From: Rikenellaceae bacterium
GTDB taxonomy: Bacteria > Bacteroidota > Bacteroidia > Bacteroidales > Rikenellaceae
Direction: 5' to 3'
Length of the DNA stretch: 64,000 nucleotides
Assembly (NCBI GenBank): GCA_015059845.1
Contig: SUZR01000001.1
Span: forward strand, 1 to 64,000
Shown: positions 16,328-24,925 of the stretch, piece after piece
Layout: every line of letters begins with the position of its first letter
Numbering within the stretch: position 1 is the first letter of the stretch
Made by a program: the position numbers and the translations under genes
Notes under the pieces: model-generated
What the model was told of the DNA's origin: nothing
Database searches by the model: none
Seen by the model: the letters and a program-made list of their open reading frames with translations, nothing else

Positions 16328-16842
16328 TGAACGAAAAGCGTTTTCGGGAACGGGCTACGGAGGCTGCTGCGTATTGTAGGGATGGAGGATATAATCAGCG
16401 TGTAGTCCTGCTATGGGATTTGTCGATGCACTCTGGTCGTCGCCGCTTTGTAGTGTGGAATTTGGCGGATGATAGGGTGGAGTACGCTTTTGTCGCATCT
16501 CACGGTAGCGGTAGTTCGCATAGTCATATACCGTCAGCCTACGCCGAGGTGTCGAATGAGGATGGCTCGCATCTAAGCTCAGTCGGCCGAGCATTGGTTG
16601 GTGAGAGATATGAGGGCCGTTATGGCGTTGCTTATCGTTTGGATGGGTTGGATGAAACAAACTCCCAGATGCGAAGGCGTTGTATCGTTCTGCACGGATG
16701 GCACTACACCACATCTTTTCCCGTATGGCCGTTGCCCACGGTCGGTAGTTGGGGATGTCCCGTATTATCGAGGCGAGCAATGGATATTCTGGATAAGATA
16801 TTACAGCGGGAAGAGAGGGTTTTATTGTGGATATATAAATAA
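16327..16842 (+). CDS. YkuD_2-type L,D-transpeptidase-like protein
   Basis: A 171-residue protein with the catalytic arrangement of the murein L,D-transpeptidase catalytic-domain family: IVLHGWHYT near residue 117 and GSWGCPVLSRRAMD near 142 (nucleophile Cys). Such enzymes cross-link peptidoglycan stem peptides or attach proteins. There is no signal peptide, which is odd for a wall enzyme; it may be exported otherwise or the family may act differently here. ATG overlaps the sirtuin TAA (TAATG). A terminator follows at once. Confidence 0.78.
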   Translation: MNEKRFRERATEAAAYCRDGGYNQRVVLLWDLSMHSGRRRFVVWNLADDRVEYAFVASHGSGSSHSHIPSAYAEVSNEDGSHLSSVGRALVGERYEGRYGVAYRLDGLDETNSQMRRRCIVLHGWHYTTSFPVWPLPTVGSWGCPVLSRRAMDILDKILQREERVLLWIYK

Positions 16843-16870
16843 AAAAGCAGGGCTGAAACCCTGCTTTTTT
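16841..16870. terminator. bidirectional terminator
   Basis: AAAAAAGCAGGG pairs with CCCTGCTTTTTT around a CTGAAA loop. It serves the L,D-transpeptidase gene (+) and tryptophanase (-), whose stop lies 2 bases away. Confidence 0.9.
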
Positions 16871-16871
16871 A

Positions 16872-18320
16872 TTACAAGCTATCGCCGAAATCCTCGCGGA
16901 ACTTCTCCATTAGGCGGTGTGCCCAATTTGATGTAGGCTCCAGACCACCCATAAAGAAGCGCAATACCTTGGGCTCATAAACAAACTTCAAACCTCCGAT
17001 GAGGTGACGGTTGTCGTAGAGCCATACTACGCGGTCGATAACATAGTTAATCTGCGAGAGGGTAAATACTCGGCGAGGTACAGCCATACGCAACAACTCA
17101 ACGTCGGCAAGAATCTCCTTGCCATTCTCATCGCGTACGCTTGACATCGTTCCACGCTCCATACTACGAATACCAGAGCAGATATAGAGGGCTGCGGCCA
17201 AAGCACCTGCGGGATACTGGTCCTGCGGGATATGCTCACAGAACTTCATTGCATTTACGTGCGCACCCAATACACCCGGAGGTGTTACCATCGGTACGCC
17301 GCGCTTCTCGAGCTCCTCAACCAAATACTTGATAAATGTGGGGCTCTGGCTAATCATAGTCTCGTCCAAAGTCTCATACAAACCTACGGTCATAGCCTCA
17401 ATCTCACGAACGGAGATACCACCGTATGTCAAGAAACCCTCGAACAAAGGAATCTTATCCTCCATCTCCTCATAGAGGGCCTTCTGGTTGGTGCAGATAC
17501 CACCACCACGTGAAGATGAGAGCTTGCGTGCAGAGAAATAAACCAAATCGGCCAGCCCTGTCATCATCTTCAGAATCTCGCCCATTGAGTTCTCCTTCCA
17601 GTTATCCTCACGCTGCTGGATAAGGTATGCGTTCTCGCCCAAAAGGCTGGCATCCAATACGAGCATAATGTTATACTTGTCGGCGATGCGGCGCACGTCC
17701 ATCAGGTTTGACAAAGAGAATGGCTGACCTCCGATAAGGTTTGTCGAAGCCTCCATACGGATGAAAGGAATATTCTCCACGCCTACCTCCTGAATGGTCT
17801 GCTCCAGTTTCTCGATGTTCATATTACCCTTGAAGGGGTGGTCTGACTTAAGCTCCAGTGCGTGGTCGTACAAAAGCTCCACAACCTTACCGCCACACTC
17901 CTGAATATGTGCAAGTGTAGTAGTAAAGTGGTAGTTCATTGGAATAACGTTACCCGGCTTAATGAATGTGCGGGCGATAACATTCTCGGCGGCACGACCC
18001 TGGTGTACGGGCAACAGATACTTCTTGCCCAATACGTCCAAAACAGCCTTCTGCAGACGCTCAAATGATTGTGAACCTGCGTAAGCGTCATCAGCGTGCA
18101 TCATAGCTGCGAGCTGATTGTCGCTCATTGCGTTGGTGCCACTATCGGTCAACATATCGAGGAATACATCGCGGGTACTAAGACGGAAAGTATTGAATCC
18201 TGCCTCCTTCATCGCCTCCAGACGACGCTCGATGGGTACAAGGTTAAGTTTCTGCACTACACGAACCTTGTGCAACTCAAGAGGCAAGTCGCCTCCTTGA
18301 TAAAATTTTACTTTGCTCAT
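16872..18320 (-). CDS. tnaA: tryptophanase
   Basis: A PLP-dependent beta-eliminating lyase that splits tryptophan into indole, pyruvate and ammonia. The 482-residue length fits the tryptophanase/tyrosine phenol-lyase family. Markers: FRLSTRDVFLDMLTDSGTNAMS near residue 46, HQGRAAENV near 106, VLDASLLGENA near 219, and the PLP lysine in FSARKLSSSRGGG near 264. The family closely matches Bacteroidales TnaA; tyrosine phenol-lyase is the alternative. It has its own promoter and a 50-base leader with no TnaC-like peptide seen. Confidence 0.88.
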   Translation of the reverse strand: MSKVKFYQGGDLPLELHKVRVVQKLNLVPIERRLEAMKEAGFNTFRLSTRDVFLDMLTDSGTNAMSDNQLAAMMHADDAYAGSQSFERLQKAVLDVLGKKYLLPVHQGRAAENVIARTFIKPGNVIPMNYHFTTTLAHIQECGGKVVELLYDHALELKSDHPFKGNMNIEKLEQTIQEVGVENIPFIRMEASTNLIGGQPFSLSNLMDVRRIADKYNIMLVLDASLLGENAYLIQQREDNWKENSMGEILKMMTGLADLVYFSARKLSSSRGGGICTNQKALYEEMEDKIPLFEGFLTYGGISVREIEAMTVGLYETLDETMISQSPTFIKYLVEELEKRGVPMVTPPGVLGAHVNAMKFCEHIPQDQYPAGALAAALYICSGIRSMERGTMSSVRDENGKEILADVELLRMAVPRRVFTLSQINYVIDRVVWLYDNRHLIGGLKFVYEPKVLRFFMGGLEPTSNWAHRLMEKFREDFGDSL

Positions 18321-18376
18321 AAGGTTTTTTATAATTTAGATTAAAATTTGATTACCTAACTTGTGATTTGGAAACC

Positions 18377-18384
18377 CAAATATA
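18377..18384 (-). promoter_or_regulatory. -7 promoter element of tnaA
   Basis: TATATTTG on the minus strand, 56 bases before the tnaA ATG. The resulting leader of about 50 bases is too short for E. coli-style tna attenuation. Confidence 0.6.
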
Positions 18385-18407
18385 GTATAATTTTTTAAGA
18401 AAATTAC

Positions 18408-18444
18408 AAAACGAGGTGCTTAATTTGCTTAAACACCTCGTTTT
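18408..18444 (-). terminator. terminator of meaB
   Basis: AAAACGAGGTG (18408-18418) pairs with CACCTCGTTTT (18434-18444), 11 perfect pairs, with T runs on both sides. It lies 20 bases past the meaB stop codon. Confidence 0.8.
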
Positions 18445-18464
18445 TACGTTTTTTCTATATTCTG

Positions 18465-19586
18465 CTATTCGTGAGCCTTCTCCCCGAAATAGACATCCAG
18501 CAGCTCTTTTGCTGCGATGAATGAACTGAGCTTTGCATCCAATACGCGCTGCTCAACCTCCGCGATGCGCTCGGCAATGGCGGGATTCTGGTAGAAACTG
18601 CTCTTCAGGACCTCGTTGATACTCTCATACATCCAATATTTATTCTGCTGGTTGCGGTGTGCCTCATAGTAGCCGTTGGCCTGTATGTGGTCGAGGTACT
18701 CCTCAACACCCTTCCATACCTCCTCCAAACCGGTCTGTGCAACCGACGAGCAGGTGTAAACCTTTGGTCGCCAACCCGATTCGGGCATTGGGAAGAGGTG
18801 GAGCGCACCCTGATACTGCACCTTCGCAAGTTCGGCCTTGTGGATATTCTCGCCATCGGCTTTGGTGATAACCATCATATCGGCCATCTCCATAATACCG
18901 CGCTTGATACCCTGCAGCTCGTCACCCGCACCCGAAATCTGCAACATCATAAACATATCTACCATAGAGTGTACGGCTGTCTCGGATTGTCCTACACCTA
19001 CTGTTTCAATGAAAATCACATCATATCCCGCAGCCTCGCACAACACAATCGTCTCGCGTGTCTTACGCGCCACGCCACCCAATGAGCCAGCCGAGGGCGA
19101 AGGACGAATGAAGATATCGGGATTTGAGGATATGCTCTCCATACGGGTCTTGTCGCCCAAAATAGAGCCTCCGCTACGCTCCGAGCTGGGGTCGATAGCC
19201 AATACTGCCAGACGGTGACGCAATGATGCAACCATGCCGCCAATAGCCTCAATGAATGTAGATTTTCCTGCACCTGGCACGCCCGTGATACCGATACGCA
19301 CCGACTTGCCCGCGTGGGGTAGGCAGCGCTCAATAATCTCCTGCGCCTGCGCATAGTGGTCGGGTTTGTTGCTCTCGATGAGTGTTATGGCCTGCGAGAG
19401 AATGGTAATGTTACCCGCAAGGATACCCTCGACGTACTCGTCGGTAGAGAGCGCACGGCGTTTCTTGCGCTTGAAATATGGGTTAACAATAGGCTGGTCC
19501 TCAACACCTTGTGTTACGTTGAGGGCGCTGTCGTGATGAGTATCGATATACTCCTTCTCGTAGTGGTCTATCTTTGTGAAAGCCAT
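18465..19586 (-). CDS. meaB: methylmalonyl-CoA mutase-associated GTPase MeaB (ArgK family)
   Basis: A 373-residue G3E-type GTPase that guards and reactivates the B12-dependent methylmalonyl-CoA mutase. Markers: GITGVPGAGKSTFIEA near residue 97 (P-loop), IDPSSERSGGSILGDKTRM near 135 (base II/switch), ETVGVGQSE near 194, and MVITKADGENIHKAE near 237. It is encoded about 700 bases from, and divergent to, the methylmalonyl-CoA epimerase/decarboxylase operon, which fits a shared pathway. The mutase genes are not in the window. A thioredoxin-like gene lies 1 base upstream. Confidence 0.94.
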   Translation of the reverse strand: MAFTKIDHYEKEYIDTHHDSALNVTQGVEDQPIVNPYFKRKKRRALSTDEYVEGILAGNITILSQAITLIESNKPDHYAQAQEIIERCLPHAGKSVRIGITGVPGAGKSTFIEAIGGMVASLRHRLAVLAIDPSSERSGGSILGDKTRMESISSNPDIFIRPSPSAGSLGGVARKTRETIVLCEAAGYDVIFIETVGVGQSETAVHSMVDMFMMLQISGAGDELQGIKRGIMEMADMMVITKADGENIHKAELAKVQYQGALHLFPMPESGWRPKVYTCSSVAQTGLEEVWKGVEEYLDHIQANGYYEAHRNQQNKYWMYESINEVLKSSFYQNPAIAERIAEVEQRVLDAKLSSFIAAKELLDVYFGEKAHE

Positions 19587-19587
19587 C

Positions 19588-20058
19588 TTATTTTGTAGTT
19601 AAAATTTTATCCAATATGTTTTGTGTCAGGGTCATTCCGTTACCACACCATAATGCCCGACGCTTCTTGTCGCATATCACGCAGAATGGGATGAAATTTA
19701 CCTCCAAACTGCGAAAAGCACGCCCCTGTAAATCGAATGACACATATACGTAGTCGTCGAGATGTTCTGTCAATGTTACGCCTGCATCCGCGTACTCCTC
19801 CTTTGTGATTACGACAAGATTTAACTGCGGTGCAGAGTTTTGTATCAACGGCTTTATTGCCATAAGCGATTTGCGACACAGCTCGCTCTCCGAGTGATAG
19901 AAGAGATAACAGGTATATTCAGCTTGGTTTGGCTCGAAATCCATCAGCCACTTACGCAGACTCAAATCGGGTAGTTTTTCACCTATGATGACATTCTGTG
20001 CCGATGAACTCGTTGCGGTCATCAGTGCGAATAGTAGTATGGCAAAAAAACACTTCAT
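19588..20058 (-). CDS. secreted thioredoxin-fold-like protein of unknown role
   Basis: A 156-residue protein with signal peptide (MKCFFAILLFALMTATSSSAQ). The remainder looks like the redoxin/TlpA layout: GEKLPDLSLRKWL, a YTCYLFYHSESELCRKS strand-helix, later VNFIPFCVICDKKRR near the cis-proline position. The usual CxxC is missing: only ELC is found in the active-site helix, and a second CVIC pair lies late in the chain. Redox activity is therefore doubtful. It is co-directional with meaB and 1 base from it; no functional link is evident. Confidence 0.6.
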   Translation of the reverse strand: MKCFFAILLFALMTATSSSAQNVIIGEKLPDLSLRKWLMDFEPNQAEYTCYLFYHSESELCRKSLMAIKPLIQNSAPQLNLVVITKEEYADAGVTLTEHLDDYVYVSFDLQGRAFRSLEVNFIPFCVICDKKRRALWCGNGMTLTQNILDKILTTK

Positions 20059-20187
20059 TTACGGTTGGGTTGATTTATCAAGAGCGAAATTAACAACTTT
20101 CGCGCAAAGAAACAAACCAAAGTTAAATTGTTGTTAAAAATAGTTTGTTTATGGGGCGAAAAATTTTCTTATTTGAGAATTTACTTG

Positions 20188-20195
20188 TACCTTTG
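20188..20195 (+). promoter_or_regulatory. -7 promoter element of the methylmalonyl-CoA operon
   Basis: TACCTTTG, 95 bases before the epimerase ATG. No clear -33 element. The roughly 90-base AT-rich leader has no obvious structure. Confidence 0.55.
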
Positions 20196-20290
20196 TAGAG
20201 TTTTGTGCGGTTAGTCTTAAAACCGAAAATTTTATTGTAATAGTAACCAAAATTTACATACAAAATAATAACTATTAAACTCTAAAAACT

Positions 20291-20701
20291 ATGAAAGTTT
20301 CACACATTGAGCATCTTGGTATCGCAGTGAAGAACCTCGAGGAGGCAATTCCCTATTGGGAGAACGTATTGGGTCTTAAGTGTTATGCAATCGAGGAGGT
20401 TGCAGATCAGAAGGTTAAGACTGCTTTCTTTAAGATTGGTCAGACTAAGATTGAGCTTTTGGAGCCCACTTCAGAGGACTCTACTATCGCTAAGTATATC
20501 GAGAACCGTGGCGTAGGTATCCACCATATGGCTCTCGCTTGCGAGAATATCGAGGAGCAGTTGGCTGATGCTGAGGCACAGGGCGTACGTCTTATCGACA
20601 AGACTCCCCGTAAGGGTGCAGAGGGTTTGACTATTGCATTCCTTCACCCCAAGTCAACTCAGGGTATTTTGACTGAGCTTTGCGAGGATAAGAACAAATA
20701 A
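20291..20701 (+). CDS. mce: methylmalonyl-CoA epimerase
   Basis: Interconverts (2R)- and (2S)-methylmalonyl-CoA, linking the mutase to the decarboxylase in succinate-to-propionate fermentation. A 136-residue glyoxalase/VOC-fold enzyme. Metal ligands are recognisable: His in IEHLGIAV near residue 7, KIELLEP near 56, GIHHMALA near 77, and the C-terminal GILTELCED Glu. First gene of a five-gene operon, 26 bases before the carboxyltransferase. Cytoplasmic. Confidence 0.95.
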   Translation: MKVSHIEHLGIAVKNLEEAIPYWENVLGLKCYAIEEVADQKVKTAFFKIGQTKIELLEPTSEDSTIAKYIENRGVGIHHMALACENIEEQLADAEAQGVRLIDKTPRKGAEGLTIAFLHPKSTQGILTELCEDKNK

Positions 20702-20727
20702 TCAATTCATAAAATATAAAATTTGCT

Positions 20728-22293
20728 ATGAGCGAAATTCAAAAACAACAGGTAGCTAAGTTGATCGAGAACCGCGAAATCGCACGTATGGGCGGTGGCG
20801 AGAAGGCTATCGAGAAGCAGCACGCTAAGGGTAAGTACACAGCGCGTGAGCGTATTCAGATGCTCTTGGATGAGGGCAGTTTCGAGGAGTTCGATATGTT
20901 CGTAACTCACCGTTGCTACGACTTCGGTATGGAGAAGAAGCACACATTCGGTGATGGCGTTGTTACCGGTTATGGTACCATCGACGGCCGTTTGGTTTAC
21001 GTTTTCGCACAGGACTTCACTGTAACAGCTGGTTCGTTGTCTATCTCACTTGCTGACAAGATTTGCAAGGTGATGGATATGGCTATGCGTAACGGTGCTC
21101 CCTGCATCGGTTTGAACGATTCAGGTGGTGCTCGTATCCAGGAGGGTGTAAACGCTTTGGCTGGTTACGCTAACATCTTCCAGCGTAACGTAATGGCTTC
21201 TGGTGTTATTCCCCAGATTTCAGCTATCTTCGGTCCCTGCGCAGGTGGTGCAGTTTACTCTCCCGCGTTGACCGACTTTATCATTATGCGTCGCCAGACC
21301 TCTAATATGTTCCTTACAGGTCCTAAGGTTGTTAAGACCGTTACAGGTGAGGACGTAACTCAGGAGCAGTTGGGTGGTGCTGATATGCACACAACTAAGT
21401 CAGGTGTTGCTCAGTTCGCAGTAGATACTGAGGAGGAGGGTATCGCACTTATCCGCGGCTTGCTCTCATATATGCCTCAGAACAATATGGAGCCCGCTCC
21501 GAAGATTCCTTGCTCAGACGATATCGCACGTAAGGAGGATGTCTTGAACGAGATTATTCCTGACAACCCCAACAAGCCCTACGATATGTACGAGGTTATC
21601 CGTGGTATCGTTGATAACGGCGAGTACTTGGAGAGCGCAGCATCTTATGCAAAGAATATCATCACTTGCTTTGCTCGCTTCAACGGCCAGAGCGTAGGTA
21701 TCATCGCTAACCAGCCTAATTTTATGGCAGGTGTATTGGATATCAACGCAAGCCGCAAGGCAGCTCGTTTCGTACGTTTCTGCGACGCGTTCAACATTCC
21801 TATCGTAACATTGGTTGACGTTCCCGGATTCTTGCCCGGTACAGGTCAGGAGTATGGTGGCGTTATTACTCACGGTGCTAAGCTTCTGTTCGCATACTGC
21901 GAGGCTACTGTACCTAAGGTTACAGTTACTTTGCGTAAGGCTTACGGTGGTGCTTACATCGTTATGTCATCTAAGCACATCCGTGGTGATATCAACTACG
22001 CTTGGCCTACTGCTGAGATTGCAGTTATGGGTGCAAGTGGTGCTGTTGAGGTTCTCCACGCTAAGGCTTTGGCTGCATTCGAGAACGCTGAGGAGAAGGC
22101 TAAGTTCGTTGCCGAGAAGGAGCAGGAGTACAAGGATAAGTTCTCTAACCCCTACAACGCAGCTCGCTACGGCTACATCGATGACGTTATCGAGCCCCGT
22201 AACACTCGCTTCCGCGTAATCCGCGCTTTGGAGTCATTGCAGACTAAGCGTGAGGTTAACCCCGCTAAGAAGCACAGTAATATTCCTTTGTAA
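20728..22293 (+). CDS. mmdA: methylmalonyl-CoA decarboxylase alpha (carboxyltransferase) subunit
   Basis: A 521-residue acyl-CoA carboxyltransferase of the PccB/MmdA family. It transfers the carboxyl group of methylmalonyl-CoA to the biotin carrier protein. Crotonase-fold landmarks: [17 protein letters not shown] near residue 131, [16 protein letters not shown] near 170, [21 protein letters not shown] near 333, [10 protein letters not shown] near 362, and [10 protein letters not shown] near 405. The following OadG-, biotin- and OadB-like genes indicate decarboxylation coupled to sodium export rather than an ATP-dependent carboxylase, as no biotin carboxylase is nearby. Codon use looks strongly biased, as in abundant proteins. 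Confidence 0.95.
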   Translation: MSEIQKQQVAKLIENREIARMGGGEKAIEKQHAKGKYTARERIQMLLDEGSFEEFDMFVTHRCYDFGMEKKHTFGDGVVTGYGTIDGRLVYVFAQDFTVTAGSLSISLADKICKVMDMAMRNGAPCIGLNDSGGARIQEGVNALAGYANIFQRNVMASGVIPQISAIFGPCAGGAVYSPALTDFIIMRRQTSNMFLTGPKVVKTVTGEDVTQEQLGGADMHTTKSGVAQFAVDTEEEGIALIRGLLSYMPQNNMEPAPKIPCSDDIARKEDVLNEIIPDNPNKPYDMYEVIRGIVDNGEYLESAASYAKNIITCFARFNGQSVGIIANQPNFMAGVLDINASRKAARFVRFCDAFNIPIVTLVDVPGFLPGTGQEYGGVITHGAKLLFAYCEATVPKVTVTLRKAYGGAYIVMSSKHIRGDINYAWPTAEIAVMGASGAVEVLHAKALAAFENAEEKAKFVAEKEQEYKDKFSNPYNAARYGYIDDVIEPRNTRFRVIRALESLQTKREVNPAKKHSNIPL

Positions 22294-22311
22294 TAAAACG
22301 GTTGAAAAATT

Positions 22312-22626
22312 ATGACAATTTTAGCAGTTAACTGGGGTAATGCACTCTTGATTACTGGTGTCGGCTTCGGATTGGTATTTACAGTTCTTGTACTGCTTAT
22401 ATTCATCGTGAAGCTCTTCGGTGTAATCTTCGCGCAGAAACCCAAGGCACAGGCAGCTGTTGCAGCTCCTGCTGCTGTGGAGGCTACTGACGAAACGGAT
22501 ATGGCCGCCATCGCTTACGTCTTGCATACGTTCTATAACCAGCACGACGAGGAGAGTGATGTATTGACTATCCGTCACGACGATGTGGCATATTCACCGT
22601 GGAATCAGAAAAGTATAACCTTCTAA
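22312..22626 (+). CDS. OadG-type small membrane subunit of the decarboxylase
   Basis: A 104-residue protein with one N-terminal membrane segment (about residues 12-36, ending IVKLFGVIF), an Ala/Pro-rich linker ([14 protein letters not shown]) and a polar tail with [11 protein letters not shown]. This is the layout of the gamma/delta subunit (OadG/MmdD) that holds the soluble carboxyltransferase to the membrane pump. It is 18 bases after mmdA and 13 before the biotin carrier. Sequence similarity alone is weak; the context makes the call. Confidence 0.85.
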   Translation: MTILAVNWGNALLITGVGFGLVFTVLVLLIFIVKLFGVIFAQKPKAQAAVAAPAAVEATDETDMAAIAYVLHTFYNQHDEESDVLTIRHDDVAYSPWNQKSITF

Positions 22627-22639
22627 TCAATTAGGAAAA

Positions 22640-23071
22640 ATGCAGAAACTTAATTTCAATATCAATGGTAAGCACTATGAGGCTACCATCACCGAGGTAG
22701 AGCACAATGTGGCTGAGGTAGAGCTCAACGGTAAGAAGTACACTATCGACGTAGAGCGCTCAGAGGCTGTTGCTATCCCCACAATCGCTACTCCCAAGCC
22801 TGCAGCAGCAGCTGCTCCCGTTGCAGCCGCTCCCGCAGCTCCTAAGGCTGCCGCAGGTGCTAATGCAATCGTAGCTCCCCTGCCTGGTAGCGTAGTGTCA
22901 GTTCTTGTTAAGGCTGGTGATGCTGTTAAGGCTGGTCAGAAGCTTGCAGTTATCGAGGCTATGAAGATGGAGAACGAGATTTTGGCTCCCGCCGACGGTA
23001 CTGTTAAGGCTGTTCACTGCTCAGCAGGTCAGGCTGTACAGCAGGGTGACGCACTTATCGAGTTGGCATAA
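22640..23071 (+). CDS. mmdC: biotin carboxyl carrier subunit
   Basis: A 143-residue biotin carrier. The N-terminal 50 residues form a small beta domain, then an Ala/Pro-rich flexible linker (about residues 55-80), then a biotinyl domain with the modification site EAMKMENE near residue 113 and flanking [16 protein letters not shown]. It carries CO2 from the carboxyltransferase to the membrane beta subunit. The linker is cut from the same Ala/Pro composition as that of the preceding subunit. Confidence 0.95.
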   Translation: MQKLNFNINGKHYEATITEVEHNVAEVELNGKKYTIDVERSEAVAIPTIATPKPAAAAAPVAAAPAAPKAAAGANAIVAPLPGSVVSVLVKAGDAVKAGQKLAVIEAMKMENEILAPADGTVKAVHCSAGQAVQQGDALIELA

Positions 23072-23078
23072 CCTTAAA

Positions 23079-24407
23079 ATGGAAAGTCCAATGAAGAAAG
23101 TGATGAAATATATGATGATGTTGCTCGCCATAGCCGTTATGGGCTTGTCGTTGCAGGCGTGGGGTGCTACCGACGCTGCTGCGGCTGCTCCTGCGGCTGT
23201 CGAGGCGGCGGCTGATGCCGACATCGACCTGGGCGAGTCTTTGATGAACTTCGTTGAGCAGTCTGGTATCAGCGGTATCTTTGCTGACTGGCGTGTGCTG
23301 GTTATGTTGATTATCGCTTGCGCATTGCTCTACTTGGCTATCGTTAAGCAGTACGAGCCTCTGTTGCTGTTGCCTATCGCGTTCGGTATGCTTTTGACTA
23401 ACCTTCCCGGCGCAGGTATGTACCACACAGAGTTGTTCGAGGGTGGTCACGTACACTGGACAATCGATGGCACTACTTTCGACCGTGTAGGTGGTCTTAT
23501 CGACTTCCTCTACCTGGGTGTTAAGCTCGGTATCTATCCTTGCTTGATTTTCGTTGGTGTAGGTGCTATGACTGACTTCGGTCCGCTGATTGCTAACCCT
23601 AAGAGCTTGTTGTTGGGTGCTGCCGCTCAGTTCGGTATCTTCGCAACATTCTTGGGTGCTTCGGCTATGGGCTTTACTCCCGCTGAGGCAGGTTCTATCG
23701 GTATCATTGGTGGTGCTGATGGTCCTACGGCTATCTACCTGACCGCTAAGTTGGCTCCCCAGTTGCTTGGTCCTATCGCTGTTGCTGCTTACTCTTATAT
23801 GGCGTTGGTGCCTGTGATTCAGCCTCCCATTATGAAGGCTTTGACCACTAAGGCTGAGCGTCAGATTGTTATGAAGCAGTTGCGTACCGTATCTAAGACT
23901 GAGAAGATTATCTTCCCCATCGCTATGACAATGATTATCTCATTGTTGTTGCCCTCTGCAGCTCCTCTGATTGGTTGCTTGATGTTGGGTAACTTGATGA
24001 AGGAGTGCGGTGTTGTTGAGCGTTTGAGCAAGACTGTTCAGAACGAGTTGATGAACATCGTAACCATCTTCCTCGGTATCTCAGTAGGTGCTACAGCTAC
24101 CGCTGCTAACTTCCTTAACTGGCAGACCATCGGTATTATGGTATTGGGTGTAACAGCATTCTGCTTGGGTACAGGTTCTGGTGTAATCTTGGCTAAGATT
24201 ATGAACTTGTTCTCTAAGGAGAAGATTAATCCGCTGATTGGCTCTGCAGGTGTGTCGGCTGTGCCTATGGCAGCGCGCGTATCTCAGAAGGTTGGTCAGG
24301 CTGAGAATCCTTCAAACTTCCTGTTGATGCACGCTATGGGTCCCAACGTATCAGGTGTAATCGGTTCTGCCGTTGCTGCTGGTATCTTGTTGGCATTCCT
24401 CGGATAA
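23079..24407 (+). CDS. mmdB: sodium-pumping decarboxylase beta subunit
   Basis: A 442-residue integral membrane protein of the OadB/MmdB/GcdB family. It decarboxylates carboxybiotin and exports Na+, conserving energy from methylmalonyl-CoA decarboxylation. Family motifs: [15 protein letters not shown] near residue 168, [14 protein letters not shown] near 210, [22 protein letters not shown] near 238, and the C-terminal [19 protein letters not shown]. The N-terminal 60 residues are an extension with a signal-like hydrophobic segment and an Ala-rich stretch. The start may be 23079 or the ATG at 23091; the former is closer to the preceding stop. Confidence 0.95.
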   Translation: MESPMKKVMKYMMMLLAIAVMGLSLQAWGATDAAAAAPAAVEAAADADIDLGESLMNFVEQSGISGIFADWRVLVMLIIACALLYLAIVKQYEPLLLLPIAFGMLLTNLPGAGMYHTELFEGGHVHWTIDGTTFDRVGGLIDFLYLGVKLGIYPCLIFVGVGAMTDFGPLIANPKSLLLGAAAQFGIFATFLGASAMGFTPAEAGSIGIIGGADGPTAIYLTAKLAPQLLGPIAVAAYSYMALVPVIQPPIMKALTTKAERQIVMKQLRTVSKTEKIIFPIAMTMIISLLLPSAAPLIGCLMLGNLMKECGVVERLSKTVQNELMNIVTIFLGISVGATATAANFLNWQTIGIMVLGVTAFCLGTGSGVILAKIMNLFSKEKINPLIGSAGVSAVPMAARVSQKVGQAENPSNFLLMHAMGPNVSGVIGSAVAAGILLAFLG

Positions 24408-24433
24408 TATATACCTTATATATTATATATTAA

Positions 24434-24465
24434 GGCTCGTTCCCTATGGGGACGAGCTTTTTTTT
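24434..24465 (+). terminator. terminator of the methylmalonyl-CoA operon
   Basis: GCTCGTTCCC (24435-24444) pairs with GGGGACGAGC (24448-24457) around TAT, with one G-T pair, followed by eight T. Confidence 0.9.
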
Positions 24466-24592
24466 GTACTTTGGGGCGAGACGTTTTAATTTGTAATTGA
24501 GATAATTAGTTGAATATCATTGTGTTATTGGTTGTACATTGGCTGCGTATATATAAAAATGATTAAAAATTGAAATATATTTGGCGAAAAAG

Positions 24593-24623
24593 TTGCATAT
24601 TAAAAATTCTTAATATATATTTG
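24593..24623 (+). promoter_or_regulatory. promoter of the thr leader/thrBC
   Basis: TTG (24593-24595), a 20-base spacer, then TATATTTG (24616-24623). Transcription should start near 24629, about 16 bases before the leader peptide ATG and 300 bases before thrB. Confidence 0.7.
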
Positions 24624-24644
24624 TAGTAGGTTAAAGGTTAAGAG

Positions 24645-24761
24645 ATGCTGAATTTGCATAACATATCGACGACTTTGGCGACGACGACAATCGGCGCCAT
24701 TTCGTCGTTTGTTATTATCAGCACGACCACGACAACAACCATTACCCCTATGGGGGTGTAG
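24645..24761 (+). CDS. thrL: threonine/isoleucine-rich leader peptide of thrBC
   Basis: A 38-codon frame (ATG 24645, TAG 24759-24761) starts MLNLHNISTT and contains 12 Thr and 6 Ile codons, including six Thr codons in a row (24723-24740), then Ile-Thr-Pro-Met-Gly-Val. It lies directly downstream of a good promoter and upstream of homoserine kinase and threonine synthase. E. coli ThrL has the same Thr/Ile bias and mediates attenuation of thrABC. By analogy, stalling at Thr/Ile codons when charged tRNA is low would change RNA folding downstream. The sequence is unrelated to ThrL apart from composition. Confidence 0.85.
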   Translation: MLNLHNISTTLATTTIGAISSFVIISTTTTTTITPMGV

Positions 24762-24819
24762 TATTCTTTTGCCGAACGGGGCATTTCTGTATGTCATATT
24801 ATCCTGCCGAGGTCGCAGG
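24744..24819 (+). promoter_or_regulatory. candidate attenuator hairpins after the thr leader peptide
   Basis: Three small GC-rich hairpins are visible: ACCCC/GGGGT (24744-24757, overlapping the last leader codons), TGCC/GGCA (24770-24783) and CCTGC/GCAGG (24803-24819). The CCCC of the first could also pair with GGGG at 24778-24781, giving mutually exclusive folds. None is followed by a long T run, so the actual terminator is not settled by eye. Confidence 0.4.
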
Positions 24820-24925
24820 GGTCGGTTAAAATCAAACAAACATAGTTAATAATCTGATTCGCTTGCGCGGGCGTATATATTATATATATGTATATGTCGT
24901 GCGGGAATCGAAAACGTATATAAAT

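Noticed and set aside
18321..18464. TnaC-like leader peptide for tryptophanase
   Set aside because: The predicted leader is about 50 bases and no short Trp-containing frame fits.
24600..24839. 79-codon frame on the minus strand over the thr leader
   Set aside because: Its product is Arg/Asn-rich and unlike any protein; it is the shadow of the Thr-rich leader peptide and hairpin region on the other strand.
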